Origin: Lepidodermella squamata
Lineage: Eukaryota; Gastrotricha
Reading direction: 5' to 3'
NCBI GenBank assembly: GCA_047495785.1
Contig: JBLDXI010000013.1
Location: 3,410,001-3,474,000, forward strand
DNA: 64,000 nt
Position 1 is the stretch's first letter. Each line of letters starts with the position of its first letter. The notes under the pieces were generated by a model that was not told the DNA's origin, did not search any database, and worked only from the letters and a program-made list of their open reading frames with translations. Below, one piece after another: positions 23,406-35,976 of the stretch. Both the position numbers and the translations under genes were made by a program.

Positions 23406-26400
23406 ATGACTGGGTGTTTGCGATTTTTCAAAACCGATAAGGCATTCTTTGTCTTCTCACGGCAATCGATGCTGCGACGAGCCGCGATCGCCATCGTTCA
23501 ATCGCGAATTTTTCAAGGCGTCGCGCTGTGCATGATTGTCGCGAATTGTGTCACCCTCGCAACAATGGACCCGTGCGAGACAACTTACGACTCGTCGACG
23601 CTCATCTTCGAATGCCCGACGCCAAAATGCTTCTGGTTGCGGAGTATCGATGCGATTGTCCTGGCTTTTTTCACCCTAGAAATGCTGCTCAAAATGCTGG
23701 CGCTATGCGTTGTCGGCCATCGGGCTGCTTACCTAGCAGACGCGTGGAACCGGCTCGATGCTCTCATTGTATTCCTTGGGTAAAATAAATCATAGATTTG
23801 CATCGAATTTTTAATTTTTTTTGTTCATAATTTTAGAGCAATTGAGTTTTTCTTCAGTGCCGACAAGTCTTCCAATCTCACATTGCTGCGCCTTGTTAGA
23901 GTTCTTCGGCCTCTTCGAGCCATTCGGCGTATTCCTAGTGCGTGAGAATTAAATCTTTCTATCATTTCGATCCTCCTTAAAATTAAGAAAATTCGAGAAA
24001 TTAATTATACTGTTCGCGCATATTTTATTGCTTTGACCCTTTTGCCCTTTTTTATTGCTTTGACCCAGAAAAGCGTTTTATTTATTACCAGAAACAAATA
24101 TAGGTCAAATTAATGTGTTATTCTTACGCCCACGTGTTTTTATCCGTCGAATCGTGTCGTCTATTTTCAGCTCACTGCAAAATAATTGTTTACGTTTTCG
24201 ATTTAGATCTGCGTTTGCTCGTGACCTTGCTGTTCGACACGCTAACAGCGCTCAGCAATGTGTGCATAATTGTCGTGTTCGTCTATTTTGTCTTCGGCAT
24301 CACCGGCCTGCAGTTATGGGCTGGTGTTCTTCGCCAGCGATGCTTCCTTCAACCCGAGCATTGGCTCACCCCGAACGACACGTCTGCAGAAGTTACAGAC
24401 GATCAGATCTTCAACGATCAGACATCTCCATCGCTCGCTAGTGGCCAGTCTTACTTCGGTTCGGGCTCGGTTGAATATCAGCAGCTAGTTGCAGAGCAGT
24501 CAAACTTTTCCACTGTTTACGACATGATGCCGTCATTTTACATGTCTCAAAGCGCTCCGCACATGGTTTGTGGCGGCTACTTCCAATGCAGTAGCGATAT
24601 CGAAATATTCGAGTGAGCTCATTGGTTAAAATTGTTGAATACCTCAATTTTTCTTGGTATTTTTTCCAGCCGGGAAGAATCGCTGTGTGCCGCAATTTTT
24701 CCTGAAGGAAATGCGATATGCGACCAGCTGATACCGAAATACAGCGAGTGCCGACAGGACGCGCCAAATCCGAACGGCGTCTCCTTCGACAACATCGGCG
24801 CTGCTTGGGTCACCATTTTCCAAGCTGTCTCCCTCGAAGGCTGGACCGACATTCTATACATGGTCCAGGTAGAACTTTGCGCAATATGTATTCAATCGTT
24901 TTGCAATGACTGTTTTTTTAGGACGCGCACAATTTTTGGGTGTGGCCCTATTTCATCCTACTTGTCATTTTCGGGGGCTTCGCCACGACTAATTTATGCT
25001 TCGTCGTCATAGCAACTCAAATTCCTCAGACAAAACGTCGGCTTGCGATTGCTATTGTGAGCATTTTTTTTATGAAAAAATCCCCCTTAATAATTTTGCG
25101 TTTTTTTCAGAGAAACGAAAAATTAGGTTTAGCGCCTCAAAGCAAGTTATTCCCATCGAGGACGAAAAGCACACGAGCTTCCGGCCCTACCAGGGTGCAA
25201 CGGCGGTTCAGCCGATTTCCTGGCAATTCAAGCGAGTGGTCACGTCATTTCTTCCACTACCACCCGCCGGCTGCTGATATCGGCGTGTACACACAGGTCG
25301 TTGATTACATAACCGACCTGATTGCCTTCTGCTGGGCCCGGTTCAGCGAATGGGCGCGGTTTCGTCTGCTCCGCGCTGGCATTGTACCGCCAGGGTCTTC
25401 CAGTAACGCCCAACCCTCGCCAAACTTGGATGAGTCATCGCGGCCGCCTCGGCCTGCTCGTTATTCTAAGGGCCGGCTGAAGAAAAACAAGGCGAATAAA
25501 GGGGATGACAAAACAGGTGATAGCAAAGAGCAGGATGGTGGGGTGGATGATAAACCTAGAGCTTCCAGCGCCTCTGCCGAGCCGGAAGAAGGCGCCCGCG
25601 AGTCTTTCCAATTAGTTCCAGTTGATCCAGACGCAATTCAGTTGCGGCCGAGTGCTTACTCTACTTCAACTTCCAATTATGATCAGACAACGCGTATGAT
25701 AAATTTTCATTTTTTCGGCTTAAAACTAGGTCATTTTTTAATTTTTTTTCAGTCGTATCAAATGGTGCGGAGTTGTCTACAGTTATACCGGTGCCACTTC
25801 AGAGTGGTGATCAAGGAAATACCGGCGACGAAGAATTTCACAGCGCCATCGACGACAGCCGAGAAGTATCTCCAGATCACCCGCTAACACCTCGAACCCC
25901 GAACTCCGCGTCGGTTGGGCGATCTGTGAGCCTGGCCGATCCGGCGCCGGATGAAACGCGTCACTCTTTGTGCTCGAAATGCCGAGCGAAGATTTCGAAC
26001 GCGATTTACGTGTCTCGCATATGGCTGCACGGCGTTCTCGATCATTCTATTACTCACTGGGCGATGGCCCTGCTCATCATGATCAATACTATCTGCCTTG
26101 CTACCGAACATCACAATCAGGTAAATTTTAAATTATTTTCCGGTTGGTCCAAGCTCAAACTTTATGGTTCAGCTCTATTTTTCCAAAATTTCTCCAAGCT
26201 TTCTGAGCTTCATAAATAAAATTCGATTAAATTAAAACTTGAAATGGATTTTAAAGGCATATGAAGGCACTCTTAATTTTGGGTTCCAGCACTATATTTT
26301 TCCAAAATATGGTTTTTTGAGTTTCACGAGCCGATATCGATTTCACAAGTATCGATTTTTTAAATCAGTGATTTTTTTCGAATCAGCAGCCAATATTGAA

Positions 26401-29400
26401 TTTTTTTACCCAGTTAATGCTTAGAGGTAATTAAAATGAAAAGTCGAAAAGTTGAATTTGCAAGATTTATGAATAATTGAATGCTTGAACCTCAATTTTA
26501 ATAAGCGAGTTTATGATTTTCAAAGAATTTAAAATTCAAATTATCCTAATTAATATTACATTTTTATTCATTTATTGACAATTCTGCGATTTTTTTTCAG
26601 CCGCTAAGTCTAACTCAAACAGTGGAAACGGTCAGTTTAATCGTAACAATTGTCTTCACCATCGAATTTGTCTGCAAGCTGTACGCTAGCGGCTTTTACG
26701 CGTACATCCGCGATGGATTCAACATGGTCGACGCCGTCATTCTAATCATTAGCATTATGGAACTGGTCGAGAGCGCCAGATCAGGGCTGTCTGTACTTCG
26801 AACTTTTCGACTCATCCGCTTCCTAAAACTGCTCCGGTTTTTCCCGACACTACAGCGCCAACTTGCGGCCATGTTGCGAACTCTCGATAACATCGCGACG
26901 TTTTTGCTACTACTCGGGCTATTTTTCCTAATTTTTTCCATGATCGGCATGAGTTTGTTCGGCTGTCGGTATATCAACTCGGAAACGCAGGCTGTTTGCC
27001 GGCCTACTGCAGACATGTGGGCTGGGGATATATTTTCGACTACTACGGCGGCTTTTGTCAACAGCACGGAGCCTGTTGTAGACAAAGTCAACTGCCGTCG
27101 ATGGAAAGCGTTCGACTCACCCCTTTCTAGTCTTCTCACTGTGCTTCAGGTAAAAATATTTGGGAAAGAAAAAAGTAAAATTTCGATATTTGTTTTCAAT
27201 TTTGCAGATTTTAACACAAGACGATGGCTGGTCGCAAGTGATGCGTGACGCGATGCATAACACCGGTTCTTGGGCTGCCATTTACTTCGTTCTGCTCGTT
27301 GTTTTCGGCTCCTACGTACTCCTATCCATGCTGCTAGCCATCATCGAAGTCGGCCTGACCCGAAATTTCGGCCATCGAAAAAGTTCCATGTTCACGAGAC
27401 CAAGCGAAGGCGTAATGGTAAGCGTGGTTTTGCGAGTTGAATCGCTATTAAATAAAATTCCTCCTTAATATTTTTTTATAAATATTCTGTAAAATTCGCA
27501 GCGTCGAAAACGGCGGAAACCTGATGTCAGGAAACGGGTTACATTCCTCATAACTGCTAATATCCCGAAAAATTGCATTGAGTCTGCTGAGAACAATTCA
27601 GAGGTTATTCAGTCTGAAAATGCTACCTGTTGATTTTTGCATATTATTTTAAAGCTTGGCCCAGTTTAATTCGCTTGCCAGTTTATTATAAGCTTTCTAG
27701 GCAAGGAAATTGATTTGCTTAATTTGGTTTTTGAATGCCTATTTTTCGGCTGAAAATTAATCTCGATTTTTTTTCCAGGATACTCGCTGTGATTCAGAGC
27801 CGACTCCGTCGCCTACGAAGCCGCTGAGTAACGGCCAAAGTACAGGCGGACTCGCTGCGGATCAAAAGGCACCGGTTGTCATTTTCGAAGATGCGACTAC
27901 AGAATCCGCCGAGGCGCAAAACCCCGCGCCGGTTGATGATGAGTCGAATTTCGCGACTCGGTTACGAAAATTCCGGCAGAGACTCCGCGAGTCAATTCGA
28001 CATCGCATGGAAACGGGCCGGTTTTCCCGGGACGGCGACTATTCGCTGTTTCTCTTCGCGCCGGACAACTATTTCCGCCGCCGGTTGTTCGACATAGTCA
28101 CATCGATGCGGTTCGATCAAATGGTGCTGGTCGTCATCTTCCTCAACTGCCTGGTTGTAGCCTTCGAACGGCCGACCATAAATCCGGACAGTTTCGAGCG
28201 CAAATTTCTCGACACGGCCAACCACGCGTTCAACACGTTTTTCATCATTGAGGCGTGTTTGAAAATCATTGCCGAGGGATTTGTCTACGGGCCGAATACT
28301 TACCTGAAAAATGGGTGGAATATTTTCGATTTTTGCCTTGTTTCTCTCAGTTTCATCGAGTTTGTCATCGAAATTAACGAAGCGAGATTCGCGACGGCCG
28401 CAATTAAGGCGCTTCATATTTTACGGCTTTTCCACACCTTCCGGCCACTTCGAGCAATTAACAGAGCCCCGGGGCTGAAAATGGTCATAAAAACCCTGGC
28501 GACTACGATTAAACCAATAGGGACGATTTTATTAATCACCCTATGCATATTTTTCGTTTTCGCGATTTTGGGCGTGCAGTTGTATCGCGGCTGCTTCTAC
28601 CGGTGTCGCATTGTTACGGACAAAGCGCCGCAATTGGCGGTTTTCTTGAAAAAACGGCGGTTGCTATGGACACCGCATGTCGTTAGCAACGCGTCTAGCT
28701 CGTACTATCACAGGGGTACAACTCCGCCCGGGACTTCAGTCAACGAATCGCTAGTCGGCCTTTTGTCCCAAATCAGGACACGGGAGGAATGTCTCGAGCA
28801 TGACGGCCTAGAGTGGTCGAATGAGGAGAATAACTTCGACTCATTAGGCCACGCTCTAATGACTCTATTCGTCCTGTTGTCATTCGACGGCTGGAAAGAC
28901 ATTGCCCAAAACGGGCTGAGCTGTGTCGCTATCGACCGCCAGCCTATTCCTAACTACAACGCCTGGCATCTCGTGTTTTTCATGTCCTTCCTAATGATCA
29001 ACGGCTTTTGCCTCGTCGACATGTTCGCCGGGGTTGTAGTCAATAACTACGCCAAAGTTAAGGAGGCGCTGGAAAAGGAGACCTACCAAAAGCTGGACGC
29101 TGTTAAGGACGTAGGCGGGCTGGAGCAGGTTTCAGTGATGTTTGTTCGAAGGCGGGGTGGCTTAGCGCCGCAGTTGGACGAAGCCCGGCTGCAATACTGG
29201 GCTGTCTACCCGCCGTGGCGGATGAAAATCCACAAGCTATCCACTCATCGCTACTTCGAAATGGCTATTGAGCTGACAATAGGCGTCAATATTCTAGCAA
29301 TGGCGATTGAGCACTACAAAATGAACGAAGATTTACAGATGGTTATCCGGGTTGTAAATTACGTCGTTCTACTCGCGTTCATTTTCGAGGCCGGTGTTCG

Positions 29401-32400
29401 ACTGGTCGCGTTTGGCCCGAAGCGATATTTCCGGAATCGGTGGCATTTACTTGATTTGACAATTATTCTACTGTCGATTCTCGGCATTTTTCTCGAATCT
29501 CTGGATACGAAAATACTGCCGATAAATCCGAGTGTCGTGAGGGCTGCGAGGGTTTGCAGGGTGACGCGCATTTTCCGCCTCGTTCGAATGGCGACTGGCA
29601 TTCAGGGATTGTTTCAAACGGTTTTGCATGCATTGCCGCAAGTTGGGAATCTGTCCTTGCTGTTGCTACTGCTGTTTTTCATCTACGGCTCGCTGGGCGT
29701 TGAGCTGTTCGGGAAACTCGAGCCGCATCACAAACCGCACGGCCTGTCGCGGCACGCCAATTTTCATAATGTCGGGTAAGCTGATAGTTTATTGCTGATT
29801 TTCAACAATAACAATCCGAATTAATTGCTTTGAAATAATTCATCTTTTTTGGAAAAACTTAGCTACATTTGAGTTTTAGATTATAAATTTTAATTCCGGG
29901 TGCCAAGTAAACATCCTAAATTTAGGGTTCAGCACTAAATTTTCCCAAACTAAGGATTACTGTTATTAGGGTTTCTAGCTCTTCGAATCTCACATTTTAG
30001 ACTTCCTTGCCTTGATTACGCGTATTTCGCGCTGTCGGCGGTCAATTTACGAGCTAGGAATTAGACCCACAGATATCGATTTTACAAATCAGTGATTTTT
30101 CCGATATTAGCAATCTTCGAAAGCAACATTGAATTGATAGCAATCGCGGTCCTAAGCATTTTGCCTAATGACCCATCTATTGACGTACCTATCACGTTCG
30201 CCAGGGGGGGGGGGGGGAGGGGGTTATAGACAGTTTCTCAAAGCAATCTTGAATTTCAGTACCGAGCTCGCGACCACTTACGTTAATGTACTCATCGTTT
30301 AGCTTATAGCTAAGCGCTCGCATAGGTTTGCATGCTGAACAAAGGCTTTCCATCGGGACGGCACGAGAAATAGCCAGTCCATTGTGATTGGTTGCTGCTG
30401 CATAAAAAATGCAATGGGTGTATCACGCGGAGTACTAAGTATTTCGCGGGCCGCACTTCGAACCAGTTCATCGACGTCGTCTAGGAAGCCGTTAGTTAGC
30501 TTGTTCAAATGGCAGTTTTGGAAAGGAAAGAAAATACCATAGGATGGGTCGCAGGGTGCTCAAAGACGTCACCAATTGTAGTCATGCAATGGTGGTAGAA
30601 ACATCAGTCATTACTGCTATTCAATTGAAATCGTTTTCTTTTTTTTGTTGGCTCAATTTAATCTAAATGAAGAGTCGCATATAAAAAGAAAACTGACTTA
30701 TTATATAACGATAACTATTTTTACTGATAAATCAAATAGTTGGCATCACGAGTTTAGCATCTGATTGCATGGCTGAGATGATGTTCATTCACCGATCAAA
30801 TATTTCCTCAAGCGCTGTCGACGTGATTGAGCCGGTGCGATAGGCAACCCGTAAAAATTGACCAGAACGACAACCTCAGCTGTTGCATTTATTCAAAAAA
30901 TAAAGCAAACATTAAGCCTACATCGCTACTATTCTCCTCGGCATTGGCTGGCCTTACGAGCCACCGTTGATGTCTGCTGCGATGGATAGGTTTTTTAAGC
31001 AAAGCTATCGAATGAACCAAGATTCGAGCGAGAGATTTCGATAATTCGTTCAGCAACTCGTGGTTATGATTTTCACAAAATTCAGTGTCGACAGGTTTTC
31101 AGAGCAGGATTTCAGAATCAGTAGAGCAGCAATTGTTGAACGGGTTTCTGACGGTGGATGAATTTATGTCGTTGTGATTTCAATTCGCGATGAGCTACCA
31201 GAACGAAACGGAAGGAAATTGTAGATGCATTGACGATGTCCTATAATTCTTAGCGACGATCACCTCTTTTGGAATGTAACTCTATTCTCTATGGTTCCAC
31301 GAGTTATTAGGGTGTTCGTGAACGGGGAACCGAATGGAAAATAAAAAACGCAAACAAAGGAAATGCAGGAAAAGGGATAAGAAACTTTGAGAAACGTGAG
31401 AGGGGAAGTCATATCTCATGGAAAGAAAACTCGTAGAAAAATCTAAAATGCCATGAGAACATTAATCAGTTATGTCTCTTGTGAATGGGATTAAAAATCC
31501 GTAGAAATTTGATCCAACCAGGCAATTACCGAACCAGTTACCATCAGCATTCAGGGTTTTCTCTGGTAAATTTTAAATTTCTTCGGTAAAATCGTGGATG
31601 AAGGATGGAAGATTCACCTAGTTGGCTTAATTTAAAAAAATTAGGTAAATTTCATGAAAATATTCCAAAATTCCAAAATGGCTGTGCAACCAAAATTGAC
31701 TCGCTTTATATTATTTTCATAATTTTCTGTTTAAAATATTAGAATGTCGATTTTGTCACTGTTCCGAATCGCGACTGGCGATCGATGGCACGAATTACTC
31801 AACGATGTCCTATTCATCATATCAAAACCATACTGCGTAGTAGACGAAAGTTCCATGTTGAATTCTACGCTAACAAATGTCACCACGAATGAAACAGAAA
31901 CGTCCGTGTTCGGTGATTTAAGCTCGGTGAACCCTACGCTATGCGCCATCGTCTCGCTTTCAACGCAGTTTTACTTTGTTTCATTCATTCTATTGGTTCA
32001 ATTCGTGCTCATCAACATCGTAGTCACTGTTTTGATGCGGCAGTTGGAGGAGGCCGATCGCAAGGAGATTTTCGAACGGGCCAGGCAGAGAATGGCGAAG
32101 CATGAAGACACAATGGCTGTGATGACGAACAGCAATCGATCTCATTATTACCAGCGTCACGCTAGTCACCACCTCAGCATGACTCGTCACCAAGTAAATT
32201 TAAATAGTTAACACCTCGTGTTTTTACACCAAAAAGCACCCAATTTCATCGTCGTAAATTTGTTTGCTGTAGTGCAACTATCTATCGTTTTATTACCAGA
32301 ATAAAATAGCTTGAACTAAATTGTGAGATTGCCCTGCTTCATAAATGTTCCTTACCTTCCGTCTGACTTGTCAACAAATCGAGAAAATTCCCGTTTATAT

Positions 32401-33976
32401 TTATTTATTTATGAGCATGCGATGTGGGTTTTCGATTGACCATAGGACCAAAAATCATAATAATAATGGTAATGGATAAATATTTTAGAAGTATTTACAG
32501 CTTATCCTGAACTTTGATGAAATTGGAAGCTCTGAAAAGCCCGTGGTACTTCGCCATTCCCTTTGTAGGTATCTACTTGGGGCCAGTGTTAGCATGCTCT
32601 AATTAAATAATCCAATTTCAGTAATTTGAGTTGAAAATTGAAAAAAGCAAATTTTTAAACGATTTTGCGAAATTATCTCAAGTTCTCAAACCTTGGGAAA
32701 AAATCGAGTAAAATTTGAAAAAATTGATAAATCAGTTTCCAGTATTTAGCTGATTAAACTTGCAAACGTCGTTTCAGCAAAAAATCATACATTTCATGAT
32801 TAATTTCAATAAACAATTCAAATAAATAACAATAACATTTCCGTTATTTTCAGTTTAAGACCTGGTATAAGGCACTTTGAGGATACGAATTCAACGTGAT
32901 TTAGGAAAATTATTCGAAAATAAGACGTTTTAATAGTTCGCCTTTGGAGCCAAGTTCGGAAATTTGGTTAGGCTAAATCCAATTTTGGCTACACATCTCG
33001 CAAAATTGATTCCGCTAAAAACTTATTCACGGCGGAAATTCCGAATTTACCAGTGGAACCCAAAAAAACCCGATAGCCACTGCTTTCGGTAATTTCGCCG
33101 ATCCTAATAATTGATGAACATTGTAGCTTTTCCTCGCATTTTGACAGAATTATTGCTTCATTCCTGCTCGATAGCATGCTTTAGGCTTTAAGTCTGGGGT
33201 TCGCTCTTTATTTTAATCAAATTTGTGACCTTATTTAGGACACTGGCACTGGTACCGCCGGGTGCAGCGATGACGAGCACGAAACTACCTCGATGAACTA
33301 CGCAGCTGGCAACGGCATGTACAGCAGTAGCAACCTCAACGTCGACGTATGCAGCAGCGGCGACGAACACGGCGGCGGGCTGTCAATATCCAACAGCCGT
33401 GTTCACTCTCGCCTCAACTCGTGCTCATCCCGGTTCGTCCCGGTCGCCGTCACAATCACCGAATCGCCGTCGCACTCAGTCCGCATCAGCACCGACCCAT
33501 CCGAGGCACCCTCATCGGGCAAACACCCTTTCCCAACCACGCAGATCGAACCGGCCCCAACGCCGCCCTCGTCGCCACTCAACCGAAACGACCTGCCGCC
33601 TAGGTCACGCTTAGCCACCCATCGCCAGTCACTCAGCTGCAACGATCTATCCCTCCCAAAACCCGCGATTTCGAATTCGTCGGATTTTGATTGCAATCAT
33701 GCGAAAAATCGATATGGCAAAATTGTGTCATTTTTCCCGCCATCTTTCCTACTAAGCCGGAGACGGTCGTCATCCCTGCCGTCATTGCTCAGAGTGCATG
33801 CGCCGATATTACCCGATGGCACGCCGTGGTGCGATGAAGACTCGCCGACGGCTGTTGACGAGCCTGAAGAGACCAGTTTAGACCAGAATTTGTCCCATCA
33901 TAACAGCGATAACAGCGATTTCGAACAGGAAGTAAGCTTCAGAAAACGGCTATCTACAGTTCGAAGCGAAGTTTGA
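23406..33976 (+). CDS. Cav3: T-type (Cav3) voltage-gated calcium channel alpha-1 subunit
   Basis: Thirteen exons: 23406-23779, 23837-23937, 24207-24612, 24670-24868, 24922-25056, 25111-25693, 25753-26120, 26601-27149, 27208-27417, 27502-27603, 27779-29775, 31743-32193 and 33239-33976; 2,070 residues in one frame. Four six-helix repeats: DI about 39-400, DII 690-970, DIII 1115-1450, DIV 1490-1790. Cav3 hallmarks include RCFL plus [12 protein letters not shown] before the DI pore, SSWAALYF-like GSWAAIYF after [16 protein letters not shown] in DIII, and [16 protein letters not shown] in DIV. No AID-type beta-subunit site is evident, as expected for Cav3. Pore residues are E (SLEGW), D (TQDDGW), D (SFDGW), D (ATGDRW), so DII differs from the usual EEDD. 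DIII S4 has histidines at two arginine positions. The N-terminus is short (38 residues before S1), so an upstream exon may be missing. Exon 10 boundaries are the least certain. Confidence 0.92.
26121..26600 (+). other. Cav3 intron 7 with dispersed repeat copy
   Basis: A 480-nt GT-AG intron. Around 26280-26400 it carries the dispersed repeat, seen as GTATCGATTTTTTAAATCAGTG, preceded by a TTCCAGCACTATATTTTTCC segment that also occurs with the copy near 29930. Confidence 0.6.
29776..31742 (+). other. Cav3 intron 11, repeat-rich
   Basis: A 1,967-nt intron between the DIV S5 exon and the DIV pore exon. It holds a dispersed-repeat copy near 29925-30120, a 14-G run at 30204-30217, and near 31510-31630 a segment (ACCAGTTACCATC, then GGTAAATTTTAAA, then AATCGTGGATGAA) related to sequence at 59980-60070. 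No coding frame is supported. The last part of this intron and the following exon start have been copied to about 47900-48030. Confidence 0.6.
32194..33238 (+). other. Cav3 intron 12
   Basis: A 1,045-nt intron before the C-terminal tail exon. AT-rich, with no coding frame or repeat that I can support. Exon 12 could alternatively read a few codons into this intron and stop at 32211, giving a short C-terminus, but the long exon 13 is in phase and Ser/Pro-rich like Cav3 tails. Confidence 0.5.
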
Positions 33977-34606
33977 ATCAAAATTATCTTGCCATGGCGA
34001 AATGTTATTCATTCGACTGTCCTGTATTGATTGTGAAAAATCTTAGCCGTATTTTATATAGATTTCGTCCGGTTTTTATGCGCGGTTTTTCAAATTTGTA
34101 AAAAATATTAACTTGACTGTTTTATAATATCTTGTTATTTTCGTTTAAAATCTTAATTTTTTAGCTGCCTTGTTAATGACATGCAGAGCGATTTTCGCTC
34201 GCTTTTTTCTATCAAAAATTTCTATGGAGTCCCTGTTGTTATAAATATCGCAAAAAATCGAGTCAAATTTGAGCTGTGAAATGGCGAAGAATAAAATAAT
34301 CGGAGATGTAATCTTTCGAGCGTTTTACATATTATAGCATTTTCCATGGTGTTGCAGTTCCACGTATAACATGTGAAGATTTTGGTCGAACTTCATAAAT
34401 TTTGAATTTAAAAATTTCACGAAGTCATCATTTTGAATACTTACTGGAACCACCGAATTCTCAATATTGCTATTGGCTGGGCTAAATATTGCTGAAGCGC
34501 GCGATTAGGTGGATTTCCAGCATCTCACCATATTACTTCTATAGAGAATCCTAAATTTCCCGAGTTCGATTTTTGGGACTATACACCTTTTTTCCTTTGC
34601 AATTTC

Positions 34607-35420
34607 ATTATTTTTATTAAAGAAACACGCGTTTATTTTTTCATGATTATCAGCGTATTCATTTTATTCATTTTCTTACTTTTTTCTACCTAAGGATTTA
34701 CTCGATCTTCGAAGGTTCGCTGTATGCGAATACGAAACCCGAATGGGATGAACTATATATCAAATTGAAGCTAGAGATCTGATCTATCTAGCTGTGATAT
34801 TAAAATACTGGATGCCATTTTGTTCTTGAAGGTATTCAACGTTTTAGCCGACTGGTTGTTCGGAAAGTTTCTTCTGATTTTACCTACAATTATGTTTATT
34901 TTTCAACAAATAACTGCTAAGGAACTATTCTATTACTTAGTCTTCGCAAATTTCATCATTTCATGATGAAACCAAAGCAATATTTGTGAAAACTACCTCA
35001 GCACCCGCGTAAGCTATTGCCCAAAATGCTACTAAAGCCAAATTTGTTGAGGTTCTATCGCTTCTACTCGAGATATCACCTTCGCCTGATTGTTCTAATC
35101 ATTTTTGGGGAGGAGGGAGGGGCCTTATACCTATAAAATATAAAAACTATCCAAGGAAAACATCTTTGCAGTTCATTCTACTTACTGCTTAGTTTCTGCG
35201 AAACAAATAATGATTTTGCCGATCTGATCGCATATTTGAAAAGATTTTATATCTAGCTTCAATTTGATATATAATTCATCCCATTCGGGTTTCGTATTCG
35301 CATACAGCGAACCTTCGAAGATCGAGTAAATCCTTAGGTAGAAAAAAGTAAGAAAATGAATTAAATGAATACGCTGATGATCATGAAAAAATAAACGCGT
35401 TTTTCTTTAATAAAAATAAT
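34607..35420. mobile_element. foldback element with about 180-bp inverted arms
   Basis: The left arm at about 34607-34785 and the right arm at about 35220-35420 are near-perfect reverse complements. Shared blocks include ACGCGTTTATTTTTTCATGAT, CTTCGAAGGTTCGCTGTATG and AAACCCGAATGGGATGAACT on one arm and their complements on the other. The central spacer of about 430 bp has no coding frame. This is the structure of a nonautonomous foldback or MITE-type element. The ends and target duplication are not sharply defined. Confidence 0.75.
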
Positions 35421-35484
35421 CAATTATCCGGGTTTGCGTAAAAAATCACGTGACGTGTTTAGCATAAATGTGCATAATAATTAC

Positions 35485-35533
35485 TTTCGATGGCAAATTT
35501 TATATTTAATATAAAATTAATTTGCCATCGAAA
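35485..35533. repeat. AT-rich palindrome
   Basis: TTTCGATGGCAAATT at 35485-35499 is mirrored by AATTTGCCATCGAAA at 35519-35533 with a 19-nt AT-rich middle that is itself partly self-complementary. It could form a cruciform or hairpin, or be the remnant of a small inverted-repeat element. Confidence 0.7.
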
Positions 35534-35976
35534 ATAAAAATTATAATTGAAAACAAAATAACCGATCTTTTCGCGACCCCGCCGTTTTCTTTAAGATCTA
35601 GATCTTCAGGCCACTGCAAAAAACTTATCTTTGCGTAAATACGTGGTTTTCATGAATGAGATTTTTTGCTGGTCGCAGAAGAAAAATAACGACCGCTGCT
35701 AATGAGGTTATTTTTAGCCACAACGACCTTTGGACCTTATTAAAAAATAACACAAAAATCAGGCATCTAAATCGAGGCGCCGCGTCCTGGTACGTCTCAT
35801 GGGGTTGAATGGACCTTGAAGGAACATTAGCCGACAAGAGCAATTGATTGCAAAGATTCTGCACATTCAGCGTTTAGCTCTATACAACATCCACTGGTCA
35901 AGTTATAATAGTTTGATGCCAACTCATAATACAAAAATATCAGGCTAATTGGAATTTTATTGGAAATGCCAGCATT

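Larger units (their letters stand above)
33977..35976. other. spacer between Cav3 and M4 cluster
   Basis: Two kilobases between convergent genes. It holds the Cav3 3' region, a foldback element (34607-35420) and a short palindrome (35485-35533), listed separately. A TTTATT at 35956-35961 on this strand reads AATAAA on the minus strand and could be the poly(A) signal of M4 copy 1. No other coding frame is supported. Confidence 0.5.
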
